Shown here piece by piece: positions 10,969 through 22,360 of a DNA stretch of 64,000 bases. Source of the stretch: Allacma fusca. Taxonomy: Eukaryota; Arthropoda; Collembola; Symphypleona; Sminthuridae. The position numbers and the translations under genes are program-made. Location of the stretch: assembly GCA_947179485.1 (NCBI GenBank), contig OX359249.1, positions 50,789,402 through 50,853,401 on the forward strand, given 5' to 3'. Within the stretch, counting starts at the first letter, position 1. The number at the start of each line of letters is the position of its first letter. A model generated the notes under the pieces. It was given only the letters and a program-made list of their open reading frames with translations. It searched no databases and was not told where the DNA came from.

Positions 10969-11930
10969 ATGGCACAACGTAAAAAGGCTATTCAATGTGA
11001 ATTTGAGCAAAGGGTCATTGAACTTGTCAAGATTCATCCGGCAATTTGGAAAAAATCGGACCCGAACCATTCAAATGTAATATTTACTGGAAATAATTGG
11101 GATTACATTTTGGACCAGCTCAAACCAACTGAGTTTGCAAAAACTGGTGCCTATAACTTATTTGTTTTCTTAAATTACATTTCAGTACATTTACAGCAAA
11201 AATACAAAGCTGGTTTAATTTTATTAATATATTAACAACTTCAGGTATGGATGTAGCAAGGATTTAGAAAAATATCTGGAGTCAGCATTTGGCGTTCAAA
11301 AGGAAGTCAAAGGGTTCGACCGGAAAGAAAGGAGGGAAAATAGCAAATTACCGACATTCTGAATCCATGCGATTCTGCGAAGATCCTGAAGGAATTGAGA
11401 CAATGTGAATGTCAAAGTTTCCATTTTATTAATAATAATAAGTTACATCTTAACCATCAAACACACATTATTGGTTGGCATGTAACTTTGAACGTTTACT
11501 TGCAGGATTTTTACCAATGTTGATGTAAACAATGAGGTAGTGGATGACCCTGAGCAGGTAGATACTAGCAGTTCCTCGAGTTCTGGAGATCAAAGTTCAC
11601 AGGTAGTAACATTGACTAATGTGGAACCGCCAAAGAAATCTTTCGGTACAACGGGGCATTCTGCAAAGGTAATTGAAGGTCTTTATATAATAATAAACCT
11701 GGAAACAAGATTTTTATATATTTTTATTTCAGAAGTCCCGACTTGATCCATTTGCGGAACATCTCCTTGAAGTAGTTAAGGGCCACGAACTTGACGAGTA
11801 TCAGCATTTCTGTTCGGCAACAGCCTTGAAAATGAAGTCTATCACAGAAGTTGATAAAAAAAGAGCTTGCCGCCTCCAAAATGATATTCAACAACTTTTA
11901 TTCGAAGCTGAAATGGATATTTTAGTGTAG
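10969..11930 (+). pseudogene. Harbinger-associated MADF-BESS protein, multi-exon, probably damaged
   Basis: The accessory protein of PIF/Harbinger elements, which binds transposon ends and helps bring the transposase into the nucleus. Exon 1 (about 10969-11146) has the MADF start, VIELVKIHPAIWKK; exon 2 (from 11245) continues it (YLESAFGVQKEVKG); exon 3 (11506-11668) is acidic and Ser-rich; exon 4 (11733-11930) ends with a BESS-like helix (KKRACRLQNDIQQLLFEAEM). Introns end in TTCAG, TTGCAG and TTTCAG. The phase of the first junction does not fit and a stop interrupts exon 2 near 11360, so I think the gene is frameshifted. A misjudged splice site is the alternative. Confidence 0.65.
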
Positions 11931-12096
11931 TCTAGTGGTTTATGTACAATTACAACGAAATAATTATATGTGAATAATATTTGTTTATTTACATATTAAC
12001 GAAAATCAAATTTATTTTCTAAATTTATTATTAATGTTTTATTTTGAACTGATTATTGTATTATGACCAAATGAATAGCCTTAATTCAAAATTCTC

Positions 12097-13556
12097 TCAC
12101 TCATAACCCCTAAGAGCGCTTTCATTTTGCCACGGAACTTGTCCTTCCATTGAGACAAAATAGTGCATCACATCATCCCGAATTTTAAACGCTTCAGTGG
12201 CTGCATTATTGCTACCTTGCTGAGGAATAGTTACCAGGCCTGTATCGTCTTCCACAGTTGATCTCCAACTTCCGGGAACCACAATACCGTTTTCTTCATG
12301 ATCAGTGGTAATTCCACAAAGGTTACCACTCGAAGCCAGAAAGTTGTGAAGAATCACGCAGGTTGTGGTAATTAGTACAACAGTGTCAGGTTCTGCATCG
12401 ATAGGAGTTTCAAATATCCTCAATCTTGCTGCAAAAATTCCGAATGTATTTTCAACTACCATTCGGGCTCTAGAAAGACGATAGTTGAAGATTTTTTGTG
12501 ATAAGTTCAGCTCATGGCGATTACGTCCTGCAAATGGCTTCAATAGATACGGCTTTAGGGGGAAAGCGTCATCCCCAACAAACACTGGTGGTATTACAGA
12601 GCCATTCTCCATTCGCTTCGCTGGTGGCAAATTAAGGGTCTGTCTTTCCATCTGGACGCCTACGCTAGATCTTTTCAATATTCCTCCATCCGAGATTGAT
12701 CCAGGGGTTCCAATGTCTACAACTGAGAATCTATAATCTGCGGTTGCTATCGCCAACAATACAACTGAGAAGAAGCTTTTGTAGTTATAGTACACAGATC
12801 CAGAGTTTCTTGGAGCCTTGATACGGATGTGTTTACCGTCGATGGCTCCACAGCAATTTACAAAGTTCCACTTAGCCTCAAACTGCCCAGCAATGGAATG
12901 CCAGTCAGTTCTGGACGGTTCTGGTAGGTATTCGGACAAAGTCTTGCAGATTGCGGCCATCGTTTCTTTGAGGATGTTGCAAACGCTTGCCGGTGAAATC
13001 CTGTAGTTTAGTGCCAAATATACCTGTTTGCATCCTGTAGCTAAATACCTACATAAATATAAAATTTTAGGAATAACTGTAGTGACAAATTATTATGAAT
13101 TCATACAACTAATACAAAATATGTACATACATTTCATACCTTAATGTAATGGTCAAACGGTCATGAGGAGCTATTGGACGTGCATGAGTAATTGAGTGGA
13201 ATATTTGGTTCTCAATCTTTTTTAAGATGTAGTCAAATTGTTCCTTGTTCATCCTAAGGTATTGACATTATATTATACATATTATTAAAACAGTGAGAAC
13301 ATAATTTTATAACTTTACTTTTGCCATTTTATTTATATGTACATGTAGCCCAAATCATATTATGTACTTACCTAAAATATTTATGATGATATTCGGGATC
13401 CTCAAGACCTAATTCGTGTGTCAGAATTGATTCACCAAGTACATTTCGTTTAAGAAATATATGTCTGACGTACATAGACCGTATTCTTCTATTTTTGAAT
13501 TTATAGAAGTAGTATGCAAGGAAAACTTTTTTCAAAAACCCTGGATCAAAATTCAT
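12097..13556 (-). CDS. PIF/Harbinger DDE transposase, three exons, intact
   Basis: Cuts and re-inserts the element through a DDE nuclease domain (DDE_Tnp_4 type). Exons on the minus strand: 13556-13372, 13253-13140 and 13048-12097. The introns have GTAAGT and GTATG donors and TTAG and GTAG acceptors, and all junctions keep phase, giving 416 codons plus a stop (1251 nt). The N-terminal helical part ends in a leucine-rich segment before YLATG; the catalytic Asp is in CCGAIDGKH, the second Asp in FVGDDAFPL, and the Glu in MVVENTFG. I see no frameshift or stop. It lies inside perfect TTA-flanked ends, so the element is young. Its decayed relative is at 19880-22800. Confidence 0.9.
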
Positions 13557-13924
13557 GTTGGTTGGAGTACAACAGGCAATCCGTTTATACTTTCATTCAT
13601 TGATTAACGCGGGAAGGAAAATGCAAAGGAAACGCAAAAATTACGTTTTGATCAGATGAAAGTATAAATCAATCGAAGGAATCTCATTTTTGCCCCGCAG
13701 CAGAAGAGTGGGAAAGGCACGGCAAAAGTGAAACTATAAACCCGGCTTTAGACAGCATTCCCTTTATATTGGTGTGTTCAAATATTCCCTATGATTAGAG
13801 ATAGAAATTTATCTATTTCACTGACACTTCAACAGTGCTTGCTTAAAGACGTAGTATATTCAGTTATAATATTGTAACTACAATTAATTCACATTTTATA
13901 ACATTAACTTAATGTATTAATATT

Positions 13925-14568
13925 ATACAAGTGATAATGAGCTTCTTATAAGATCAGTAACACATTATTTCTTCCAAAAATTCCTTCTTTATACCAAATC
14001 GATTCCAAAAATCTTCAAAACGTTTAGTTATCGTACCATTAGCACCAATCATCAATCCAATGACTTCAATTGTTTTTACAGCATATTTCTGTTGAAAACA
14101 TGGAATACATGGTTCATAAATAGATTTTTTTTATCAACATCGTCAAGCTGGTGATGGCCCTGTTCCCATCTTATTGTTGGATCTATAATTAAACCTGTCT
14201 TATACCTCTTATCAGTTCATAAGATGTAAACTCTTCTGGTTGATCCATTTGTTTCCAAACAATGAACTTCTTCTGCAACAGCATAATTTTCTTTCTTTCG
14301 AAATTCTTTTGCAATTAATGTTCGAATCTGATTGTGCCTATTATTTCTCAAATGATCTCCTTTTTCACAGTCGCCAAGAATATGAGGTAGGGTTTCTCTA
14401 CTAGTAGATCCAACATGTGTGCACAAGGGGCCACCTTGACTTCTGCCTGGAATAGATCTCACTGGGAAAACATTTGTACACATTTTTAATATAGAAAGCC
14501 ACTCCGAACTTGTAATTCCATTTTATTTAATATTAACTTGTTTCCAAATATCCATTCTTCAAATAATG
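13925..14568 (-). pseudogene. R2-like retrotransposon fragment (zinc knuckle and endonuclease)
   Basis: Minus-strand protein similarity to the C-terminal third of the R2-like frame at 1165-3018. It has ETLPHILGDC (remains of the CCHC knuckle), RNNRHNQIRTL, EEVHCLETNGSTRRVYIL, then DPTIRWEQ and a degraded C-terminus. Stops and frameshifts are present (a stop at about 14217), and the knuckle has lost its first cysteines. It is a separate, diverged insertion. It ends exactly where the LTR of the first BEL element begins. Confidence 0.7.
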
Positions 14569-14839
14569 TGTAAAGATGAATGGTATATGCTGGGAATGAT
14601 TTTTAATGCTACCCTAAACATATGCAGACCGTTGATGTAGAACAATTAGAGAAATGTAGGATTTATTTTAAGTTTTATTCTCAGTGTGCAGGAAAAAATT
14701 GCTGGTGGCAGAAAAACGTAAATGACACACATATCAGACAAAACGAATTCTCTTGGATAGTAACCAACGTATGTGCCAGAGGACATCACTCACAATCATC
14801 ACGCATTCACACGTATACTTAGCCCTATCATTCTTAACA
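14569..14839 (-). repeat. 3' LTR of BEL/Pao 1
   Basis: Begins (minus strand) TGTTAAGAATG and ends CTTTACA, giving TG...CA ends. The low-coordinate 160 nt match 36544-36728 closely. Just upstream in element orientation is AGATGGGAGTA, a likely polypurine tract (about 14840-14850). Confidence 0.85.
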
Positions 14840-14907
14840 TACTCCCATCTGAGTTATTTTTAAATTAACAAATAACTCACAAACAAATCTTTTTTCCCTT
14901 TGATATT

Positions 14908-16457
14908 CTAGGTACCATGAGAAAATAGTGACATGTGGTTAACACTGTATTTAATAAGCATTTTCACAATTCGGCCACTTCGAGTTCGAAACAACTTTTC
15001 AGGTTTAACTTCATGGTCTCCCACATTTTGCTCAGGCTTTTCGACATCTTTGACAGGAACTTCAGCAACGTTCACATCTTCCAACGCGCAAATTTCCAAT
15101 GGGTAGATCCGTTGAATTGGTAGGATGTACTCTCCCACTGCTTTTTTACTTTCACCGCCCGTGAATGCCCGTCCCTTCCCGGAATGATTTCCAAAATCTT
15201 CCCCAAAGGCCAGTCTATTCGCTTGTGATTGTCACTACCTATCATCACGATTTCTCTCACCTTGACTGCTCGACAGTTGCCCGTCGTAGTTTTCTCAACT
15301 AGCTGGCTCAAGTATTCGGACCACAAGCGCTTCCTCAGGTCCTCCCGCAACTGTTGTATCTTCTTCCAGCGCTTATTCAGTGACTCACAATCTACGAGGT
15401 CCATTTCCGGTACGCCTCACTCTCTTCTCTCCTTCAAGAACATAGCTGGGGTTATGTGCACCAAGTCTTCCATATCCTCCGATAACTAGGTCAGTGGTCT
15501 CGAGTTGATAACACTCTCGATGTCAGCAAGAACTGTGATGAGCTCCACATAGTCGAGACAAGCCTTTCCCAGAATTCTTCGAAGGTGGCTTTTTAATATC
15601 CTCACAATCAGCTCCACCAACCACCCCACCAAGCTGCTGAAGGAGGATTAAATATCGACTGCATTCGTTTTGCTTGAGTATTTCTGGACCAGTTCCCAAT
15701 CCACACTATCGAATCTGTTCCCAGTTCCGGTAAAATTGGTCCCGTTATCGGAATAAATTATTTCCCTCTCTTCCCAAAGAATCTCCGCAATGAAAGCATG
15801 AAGCGCTCAGTGGAGAGAGATGTGACCAACTCAAAATATACAGCGCAGGTGAAAATCACTACCCAGGATTTTCCTCCTTTTAAGTAAAATGGGCCCGACA
15901 AGTCAACTCCGACAACTTCAAAAACGGAGGCGTCCCGAATTCGGTCCTTCGGTAATGGAGCTGGTATAATTTAAAGCTTGTTTCCTTTTCAATCGTCGGC
16001 ATTTTATACAGCTCCGGAGTATCTTCCTAATACTCCGTCGGTACCGCATGATCTAGAACTTCTATCTGAGAGTACTCATCATCACCTGAATACCAGAATG
16101 GTCATTCTCATGTATGTTCTAATACCAGCCTCGTTGTTATCACGTGACAACCAGGAAGCAAAATGGGATATTTCAAGTTATCCGAATCTTCTCTGAATAG
16201 CAGTCTCGTCTTCACCCTATACACTCCCATAGGATCTCTGATAATGGTTGCCTCTTAGGTAAATTGGGACGGATTTTCTCCGAAAGCTTCTTGCTGAACA
16301 GCTCTTAAAAGTTGCATTGCGCTCCATTGGCAGTCTCCTGGGGGGTTCCAAGCAACAAACCGAGAATACCAAGCAACACGGCGCACAATCTGTTACAATT
16401 AACTCTGATCACTAAAGTACTTGGTTACCAGATCCCCTCCACGGTGAGTAGCCATTA
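14908..16457 (-). pseudogene. BEL/Pao 1 integrase and C-terminal (DUF5641-like) region
   Basis: Integrates the cDNA copy in the intact family. Minus-strand reading from 16457 covers remains of the zinc-binding region, the integrase core (GVDLSGPFYLKGGK near 15890, a GAHNPS segment near 15450) and the C-terminal domain at 15404-15072 (LWSEYLSQL, WPLGKILEIIPGRDGHSR), characteristic of BEL/Pao. Frameshifts and stops break it into several frames. Upstream it ends at the TTA target site of the Harbinger insertion and resumes at 22954. Confidence 0.75.
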
Positions 16458-16751
16458 TGCTGGGTTTATAATCGCTTTTTTTTTTCATTTCACTCAATGA
16501 TTCGACCGTTTTCAAGTATGGTTCGCATTTACAGTTGCTTTCGTGAAACGTTTTTCATTCGTTTCATGCGGCAATCATTTCACGACAGTTTCATGATTTC
16601 CGCGAGTTTATAGTTCCCAGAGCCGTGATACTTTTCACTCGCTTTCAGTTTTAATAACTTTCAGTTTTCAGTTAACTTTTAAAAACGTAAAAGTAGAATG
16701 AAAAGTCCAAAAGTGTGCACTCCATAATTTTGTATCAAAATTTCACGAAAA

Positions 16752-17183
16752 ATGACTGCTAGGGCCAGTAAAGCTGAGTATGAACAAAAATTAATAGAAG
16801 AAGTGAAGAAACGACCTTTTAAATATAAAAACCAACACCCTGATCACAAAAATGCACTGATTGATGTAAATGCTTGGAAACGGATCTTTGAGGATCTTGG
16901 ATAAAATTCGTATGCTGCTTCAGGTAATTTTTAACAAATTAATGTAATTCAAAATGTAGTAATTTTACACGCAACTAACTTAAATTAGTAGGTTTAAATG
17001 ATTTGAAACGTTTAAATATTCTAATCAGGACCAGATTGTGGGGACATGCGGGCATCATTGTGGTCACAATACCTGGGCTTCAAAAGGAAAGTTGTCGGAA
17101 GTACGGGAAAAGCCGGAGGGAAAATGCCGACGTTTAGGCATGAGATTGCAATGAGGGAGTTCGATTACACGGAGTATGAATAA
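16752..17183 (+). pseudogene. MADF-domain protein remnant of Harbinger 2
   Basis: Exon 1 starts with ATG near 16753 and reads AEYEQKLIEEVKKRPFKYKN and AWKRIFEDLG, a MADF domain start, then has a stop (TAA near 16903). A GT-AG intron (about 16924-17029) leads to exon 2 with LWSQYLGFKRKVVGSTGKAG and MPTFRHEIAMREFDYTEYE. The matching gene of Harbinger 1 is at 10969-11930. The acidic tail follows as broken sequence up to about 17430. Confidence 0.65.
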
Positions 17184-17548
17184 AAGTAATTTAAATGACC
17201 TTTTATATCATTATTTTATTATCACACCATGATTATAAGTTGACTTGTAAACAATTTTTATAATTACATTAAGTACAATTAGTAACGTGTCTGAAGACTT
17301 GGACGAGGATGAGCATCCAGACTTCTGAGATGGAGGTGCTGTTTAACAATAGCGGCGAAATTCAGGTCAACACAACACCCTCACCGATTTCAGGGGAAGA
17401 TTCTTCTTCAGACTAGAGTATGCTTAAAAGTCGTACTAATGAAAAATCAAAGGTAACAATTAATGTCTGAGATAAATGTGCATGTCATGACTTCTATTCC
17501 ACTAAATTGTTTCGGTGGTCCCTTAAAAAATTAACCTCATTAAAATTA

Positions 17549-17920
17549 TTAATTATAGCAGAAGCGGATGATAATATTTGGGTTCGAAATTTTGTACTTA
17601 AACCAATGGAATTTCGTCACTTGTAAATTGCTTGGCAAGGACACGTAGTTTGTAAGGACATTGAAATCAAGAAAATCTAGTCTGGTCATTTTGGTTACTG
17701 CGAAAGGATTATTCACCCGAGCGGAACTTACTACGTTTTCAATATCATTTGGCGTGATTGGGTTAACCTGTCGTCTCCCTGTCAAAATAGTGTATTTTAA
17801 ACCCTTGTCCTTGTTGACTTTATTTCGGTGATCAGCCCAGTTCAATAGATTTAGTGGCCTTCGTTTGCCCTTATTTAGACCATTCAGGGCACCCGGGGAA
17901 ACATATAACCCCTCCAACAT
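17549..17920 (-). CDS. Unrecognised open frame of 123 codons
   Basis: Not recognised. The predicted product is basic near the N-terminus (NKGKRRPLNLLNWADHR) and ends with an aromatic, hydrophobic segment. It has no signal peptide, membrane helix or catalytic motif I can name. It lies inside Harbinger 2, between the MADF remnant and later insertions, so it may be a fragment of yet another inserted element. Real coding status is uncertain. Confidence 0.25.
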   Translation of the reverse strand: MLEGLYVSPGALNGLNKGKRRPLNLLNWADHRNKVNKDKGLKYTILTGRRQVNPITPNDIENVVSSARVNNPFAVTKMTRLDFLDFNVLTNYVSLPSNLQVTKFHWFKYKISNPNIIIRFCYN

Positions 17921-18109
17921 CTTTAGAAATCAATTCGCACTGAACAGCTGCTGTCGCATACAATACTGACCACAGAATGTTGAAATATTAAAATATTTCT
18001 AAAACTGATCGCACTGTTTGCTTGTGAGTAATAATTCGCATAATATACTAAACAATGCAGTAGATATCTCAGCAAACCAAAGTTTATTTTATAAGTGCAC
18101 CTGTTTCCC

Positions 18110-18440
18110 GTAGACATTCGCAACTCATCTTTGTTTGAGAATGATAAATTTTTGTCTTGGGACATGCGACCATGCATAGGACATTGAAATAAACAGTTGC
18201 CGGTGCTCCCTAGGGAATTCAGGAGGGGCATTGTGAGATATAAAGTCCAAAAATGCTGGGACATGTTGCCATGTCCCTAAGGAGTGCCCGACTGGTCCGC
18301 CGTCAGCCTCTTGTGTGCCGTGTCTCCCTAGAGGCATTGGGAAGGGCTCCAGTTCTCTGAAGAGATTGACAACTCATCTCTGTTTGAGAATGATAAACTT
18401 TGGCCTAGGGACATGCGTCCATGCCCATGCATTGGTCCCG
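18110..18440. repeat. Local duplication of about 70 bp
   Basis: The block CAACTCATCTTTGTTTGAGA through GGGACATGCGACCATGC (18119-18175) recurs, slightly changed, at about 18369-18425 (CAACTCATCTCTGTTTGAGA). No gene is evident. Confidence 0.6.
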
Positions 18441-18642
18441 TTTGAAAGCGGCAAGTCCAAGCAGCAGCCCTTACGCCTGTTTTTCGAAAATTAAATTTTT
18501 GAAATTACTTCAAAACTTTAATTTTTGAAAAACCTAAGCTTTGTTGTGACGATTAAAAATTCTCAAGGACAGTTTGGATACAGCTGATTTTTATCAATCG
18601 AAGCCAACGCTTTTACATCGTCAACTGTATGTTGGATTTTCC

Positions 18643-18710
18643 CTTATTCTGAATGTTTGTTGTTTTGTAGACTGTTTTCACGAATAACACTTAATAAATA
18701 CATACATACG
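18643..18710 (+). mobile_element. Extremely 5'-truncated non-LTR insertion with 12-bp target duplication
   Basis: A 68-bp segment ending AATAAATACATACATACG is flanked by perfect copies of TGTTGGATTTTC (18631-18642, 18711-18722). A polyadenylation-like signal, a tetranucleotide tail and a long target duplication are what target-primed reverse transcription leaves behind. Confidence 0.7.
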
Positions 18711-19639
18711 TGTTGGATTTTCGAGAAATCAAAAATAAATATTAAGATCATTGTAAATGACACTGCAGCAAGGTGAAGGAACCTACACAAGTAATTGTGT
18801 ATTTAAAGAAGTTGTGCAAATATAGATAATAATTATACGAAATCGTATTTCAAAGTAAACATAATTATTTTAAAAATATTCGATAAAAAATGATTTCGAT
18901 AATAGAATTTTAATACTAGCGATCAAACCGTTATACCGTGTTGGTGTTGTTATTGGGAAATGGGGGTTATCTACCGACGTCGGCGGTGGCTTGATCCGCT
19001 CAAACAGAATCTATATTCGCTAAGGTTTTAACAGGATTTCATGTTGCTTCCCCAAATTACACTAAATTCAAATGAGGGTACCTGTTAGCTTTATAGGAAT
19101 GTATAGGAATTTGGTTATCAAAACCGTTTTTACTCATGGTCAACTCTATGCAGGATTTTTAGAGCCACTGCTCAATACAGTGTAAATGTATGTCAAAAAC
19201 CCTGAGGATCACGGGGAACTACAGGGTGATAGGAATGGTACTTACACACATAATTGTGTGGAGCCCGAAATATATAAACTTTGCAGAAGAGCTACATATA
19301 GAAAAGTTAAAGTAAAAATATTCGACATTGAGCATCAAGGCAAAATACTAACTAAAAAAATCTAAACTATTAGCATGCAGGTTTTAATGCTACAACAAAC
19401 CAAGACGCCAAGCAAATTTCCCTGCGGAGCAGGGCGTTTTACTAGTATAAGATTAAATAAGGGTAGAGGTTCACGTTTTAACAAGGCTTATATTTTATTC
19501 GCAGCAACGTTTCGAGCTTTTACTCTTCGTCAGGCAAATGATATACTAGTAGTAACATTCAATATTCGATTCAATTTTAGTCATTAAAAATTGAAATTAT
19601 TGATTTTTCGATTATTTAAAATAATCGGTACTGTTTTTT

Positions 19640-19880
19640 AAATTGCCTCATGATCTGATTCAACACATGTTGATGTAAATTTAAGTCGAAATCCTTTAGG
19701 TATATATAGTCACTCATATTGAGGAAATATAGGAAATTGAGTGTGGGAAGAACGAACGCGGTTGTTTGTGTACATGTGAGGGCTACATACTGGCATGACA
19801 GCGCGCGTCTCACCACAACAAGACAATCATGCGTGTGTACGTATTAACACACTTGCATGTTCACTTATGTGTATATGAAT
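19640..19880 (-). mobile_element. MITE fragment (same family as 3330-4539)
   Basis: The reverse complement of 10480-10640 matches closely here (cacacttgcatgttcactta, tcttcccacactcaatttcc blocks). It replaces the C-terminal end of the Harbinger 2 transposase. Confidence 0.65.
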
Positions 19881-20106
19881 TTTTCTCTAACTTCAAACGC
19901 TTCTGTTCCAGCGTTATTACTTCCTTGACGTTCAAGTCTGGACAAATGTGCAGCATCTTCACGCCAGTTTCCTTCTAATACGACCCCATTCACAACTCGG
20001 TCTGCAGTAAGACCATCCATGTCTTTTCTACGCACCAGAAAGTTGTGCAAAATGACGGTGGTTCTTACTATTGGTTTCACCAATTCCAATGACCCATTGA
20101 TCGGAC

Positions 20107-20887
20107 CAGAGCTTCTGTTGGGGACAAAATTCTTGCCCCGTCCCCGTCCCGTCCCGATATTTTTTCAAAACCATTTTTGTCCACAGTCCCGTCCCGACAA
20201 TCGGGACACTGTGACAAAAACCATGTCCCCGTCCCGTCCCCAAAAAATTATAAAAACGTTGTCCCCGGTCCCGTCCCGAAAGTCGGGACATGGGGACAAA
20301 AATCTTGTCCCCGTCCCGTCCCCAAAATGTTTAAAAAACGTTGTCCCCGGTCCCGTCCCCAAAATTAAAAAAAAATATTGTCCGCGGTCCCGAAAATCGT
20401 GGCATGTGAACAAAATTCCTGTACCGTCCCGATAATTACTGAAAACAGTTGTCGACATTCTCAAACCGAAAATCGGAACATGAGGAAAATTTTGTACAAA
20501 AAATATTTGTACTAAAGACATAAAAAACACATTTATAGAATCGTGGCTCCAAGATTCTTCCTTAACTTTTTGAGCAACAAGCCTCATTTTCTACAACCTA
20601 AAATCGAATGCCTTACATTCGGTGAAATAGCGTTCACAGAATAGTTTACTCATGAGCATTAAAGCTGAAACGTTATCCTTGTTCTGCTATGCTTGCTCGT
20701 CCCGTCCCGTTATACACAACCAAAAAGCATGTCCCGTCCCGAATATAGTGGGGACAATTTGTTTTGTCCCCGTCCCGTCCCCGATATAATGGGGGCATTT
20801 TTTTGTCCCCGTCCCGTCCCGAATACGACATGGGGACAATTCCGTCCCGGTCCGTCGAGTGTCCCGACGTCCCCGGCAGAAGCTCTG
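20107..20887. mobile_element. hAT-type GGGAC MITE, copy 2
   Basis: Same family as 6920-7825: ends CAGAGCTTCTG and CAGAAGCTCTG, flanked by GATCGGAC (20099-20106) and GATGGGAC (20888-20895), an 8-bp duplication with one mismatch. It is inserted in the Harbinger 2 transposase and has fewer GTCCC units than copy 1. Confidence 0.85.
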
Positions 20888-21514
20888 GATGGGACTGTGA
20901 TAAATGCTCCACCGTGCTTGGAAGGATTTCGAACGCGTTTTCTACCACCATTCGGGCTCGGGAGAGTCGGTAGTTAAAAATGCTTTCCTCGACTATTGTT
21001 GACTTGGTGGGATATGGCTTCAACATGTAGCATTTCAGAGAGAAAGCATTGTCGCCTACAATAACAGGAGGTAATAATTTACCGGAAGGTAAAATTCTTG
21101 GAGCTGGAAATCTTAAGCTGTTGTTGATTAGTTTCTTTCCTAAATTGGAGTTTTTAATGCCCCTCCGTCTGAGTTAGAACCGGATGAGCCAATGTCAACT
21201 AGTATAAACTGATAATTTGCATCCACAACGGCCTTTAAAATTACGGAGAAGAACTCTTTGTAGTTAATAAACTGTGATCCAGAATGTCCAGGAGAACGAA
21301 TACGAACATGTTTTCCATCAATATAAGCCCACACATATAAGAAGGGCCCATTTGGTACAAATTCTTGCATTATTTTCTCTTTTTGTGTCTTTTCGATTCA
21401 TGTCTTGATGACCGGGTACTGGAAGACACTCCTTTTTAAATGCTTTACTAATTGCAACCATGACTTCTCTTACAATCTTGCTTATGCTGGCTGGGCTTAC
21501 ACGGTAGCTTAAAG

Positions 21515-22360
21515 CAAGGATGAGAAATCGGAAAAATATGAATTTTAATTCGAATTAAAATATTTAAGGCTAAAAATTCCGATTTAAAATACCTAGAGCA
21601 ATATTGAAAATATGAATTCTAATACGGATTTAAATATTATCGAGTATTCGTTCATCATGAATTCCGATTTGAATATTTATTTGAATACTGCTGGTATGCT
21701 GCAAATACAAAGAATTTAATTACGGAAAAAAGTCAACCTTATAAACGTGATATTATTAAAGTTTTGGGAAGCTAGTTTCCCCCGAAGGTCATTAAGTATC
21801 AATTTAAGTGTTTAAAAATACGTTCAACTGATTTTTGGAATCAAAAATTACTAATTGTCTTTCGGCCCATTTGTAGTTACATAAAATAATCTTTAGTTAC
21901 ATAAAAAATCTTTAGTTTCCTAAATCATGTTTAGTTACCTAAAAAATGTATAGTTACCTAAAAAATCTTTAGTTAGCTAAAAAGATCTTGAGTATCAACG
22001 ATTTTGATTACTTGAGTAATTAACTTGTAGAAGCATGTTCATTTCGGATGAAGAAAATATTCGCCAATGCTCTTTGATTAGCTTTACGTTGTAATTTAAA
22101 ATTGCGACAATATTAAATTTGTATTTACGTATGTACACTGAAGAATAAGAATGCGCCATTGAAAACAATGCTTTATTTAAATCGGAATTCAGTAAAAAAT
22201 ATTTGAATACCAATTCCGATTCCAAAAACAATTTTGAATGCAATTTTGAATTAAAATACTTCCTGGGAATTATTTGGGATTCCAATATGAATTAAAATCC
22301 TCAAATATTCGAATATAATTCCGATTCCGATTAGGATACGGATTCCGATTCCCATCCTTG
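21515..22360. mobile_element. hAT element (CAAGGATG family), decayed copy
   Basis: Ends CAAGGATGAGAAATCGG and (reverse complement) CAAGGATGGGAATCGGAATC, flanked by GCTTAAAG (21507-21514) and GTTTAAAG (22361-22368). Near 21760-21880 the minus strand retains a trace of the hAT transposase dimerisation domain. Relatives: 48123-51121, 54355-54958 and 56995-57597. Confidence 0.8.

Larger units (their letters stand above)
10653..13747. mobile_element. Complete PIF/Harbinger DNA transposon
   Basis: The terminal inverted repeats AGCTAGGTTTATAGTTTCAC and AGCCGGGTTTATAGTTTCAC (from the right end) differ at two bases and are flanked by TTA (10650-10652, 13748-13750), the target duplication expected of PIF/Harbinger. 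It carries the usual two genes: a MADF-BESS DNA-binding protein on the plus strand and a DDE transposase on the minus strand, converging at about 12.0 kb. Confidence 0.9.
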
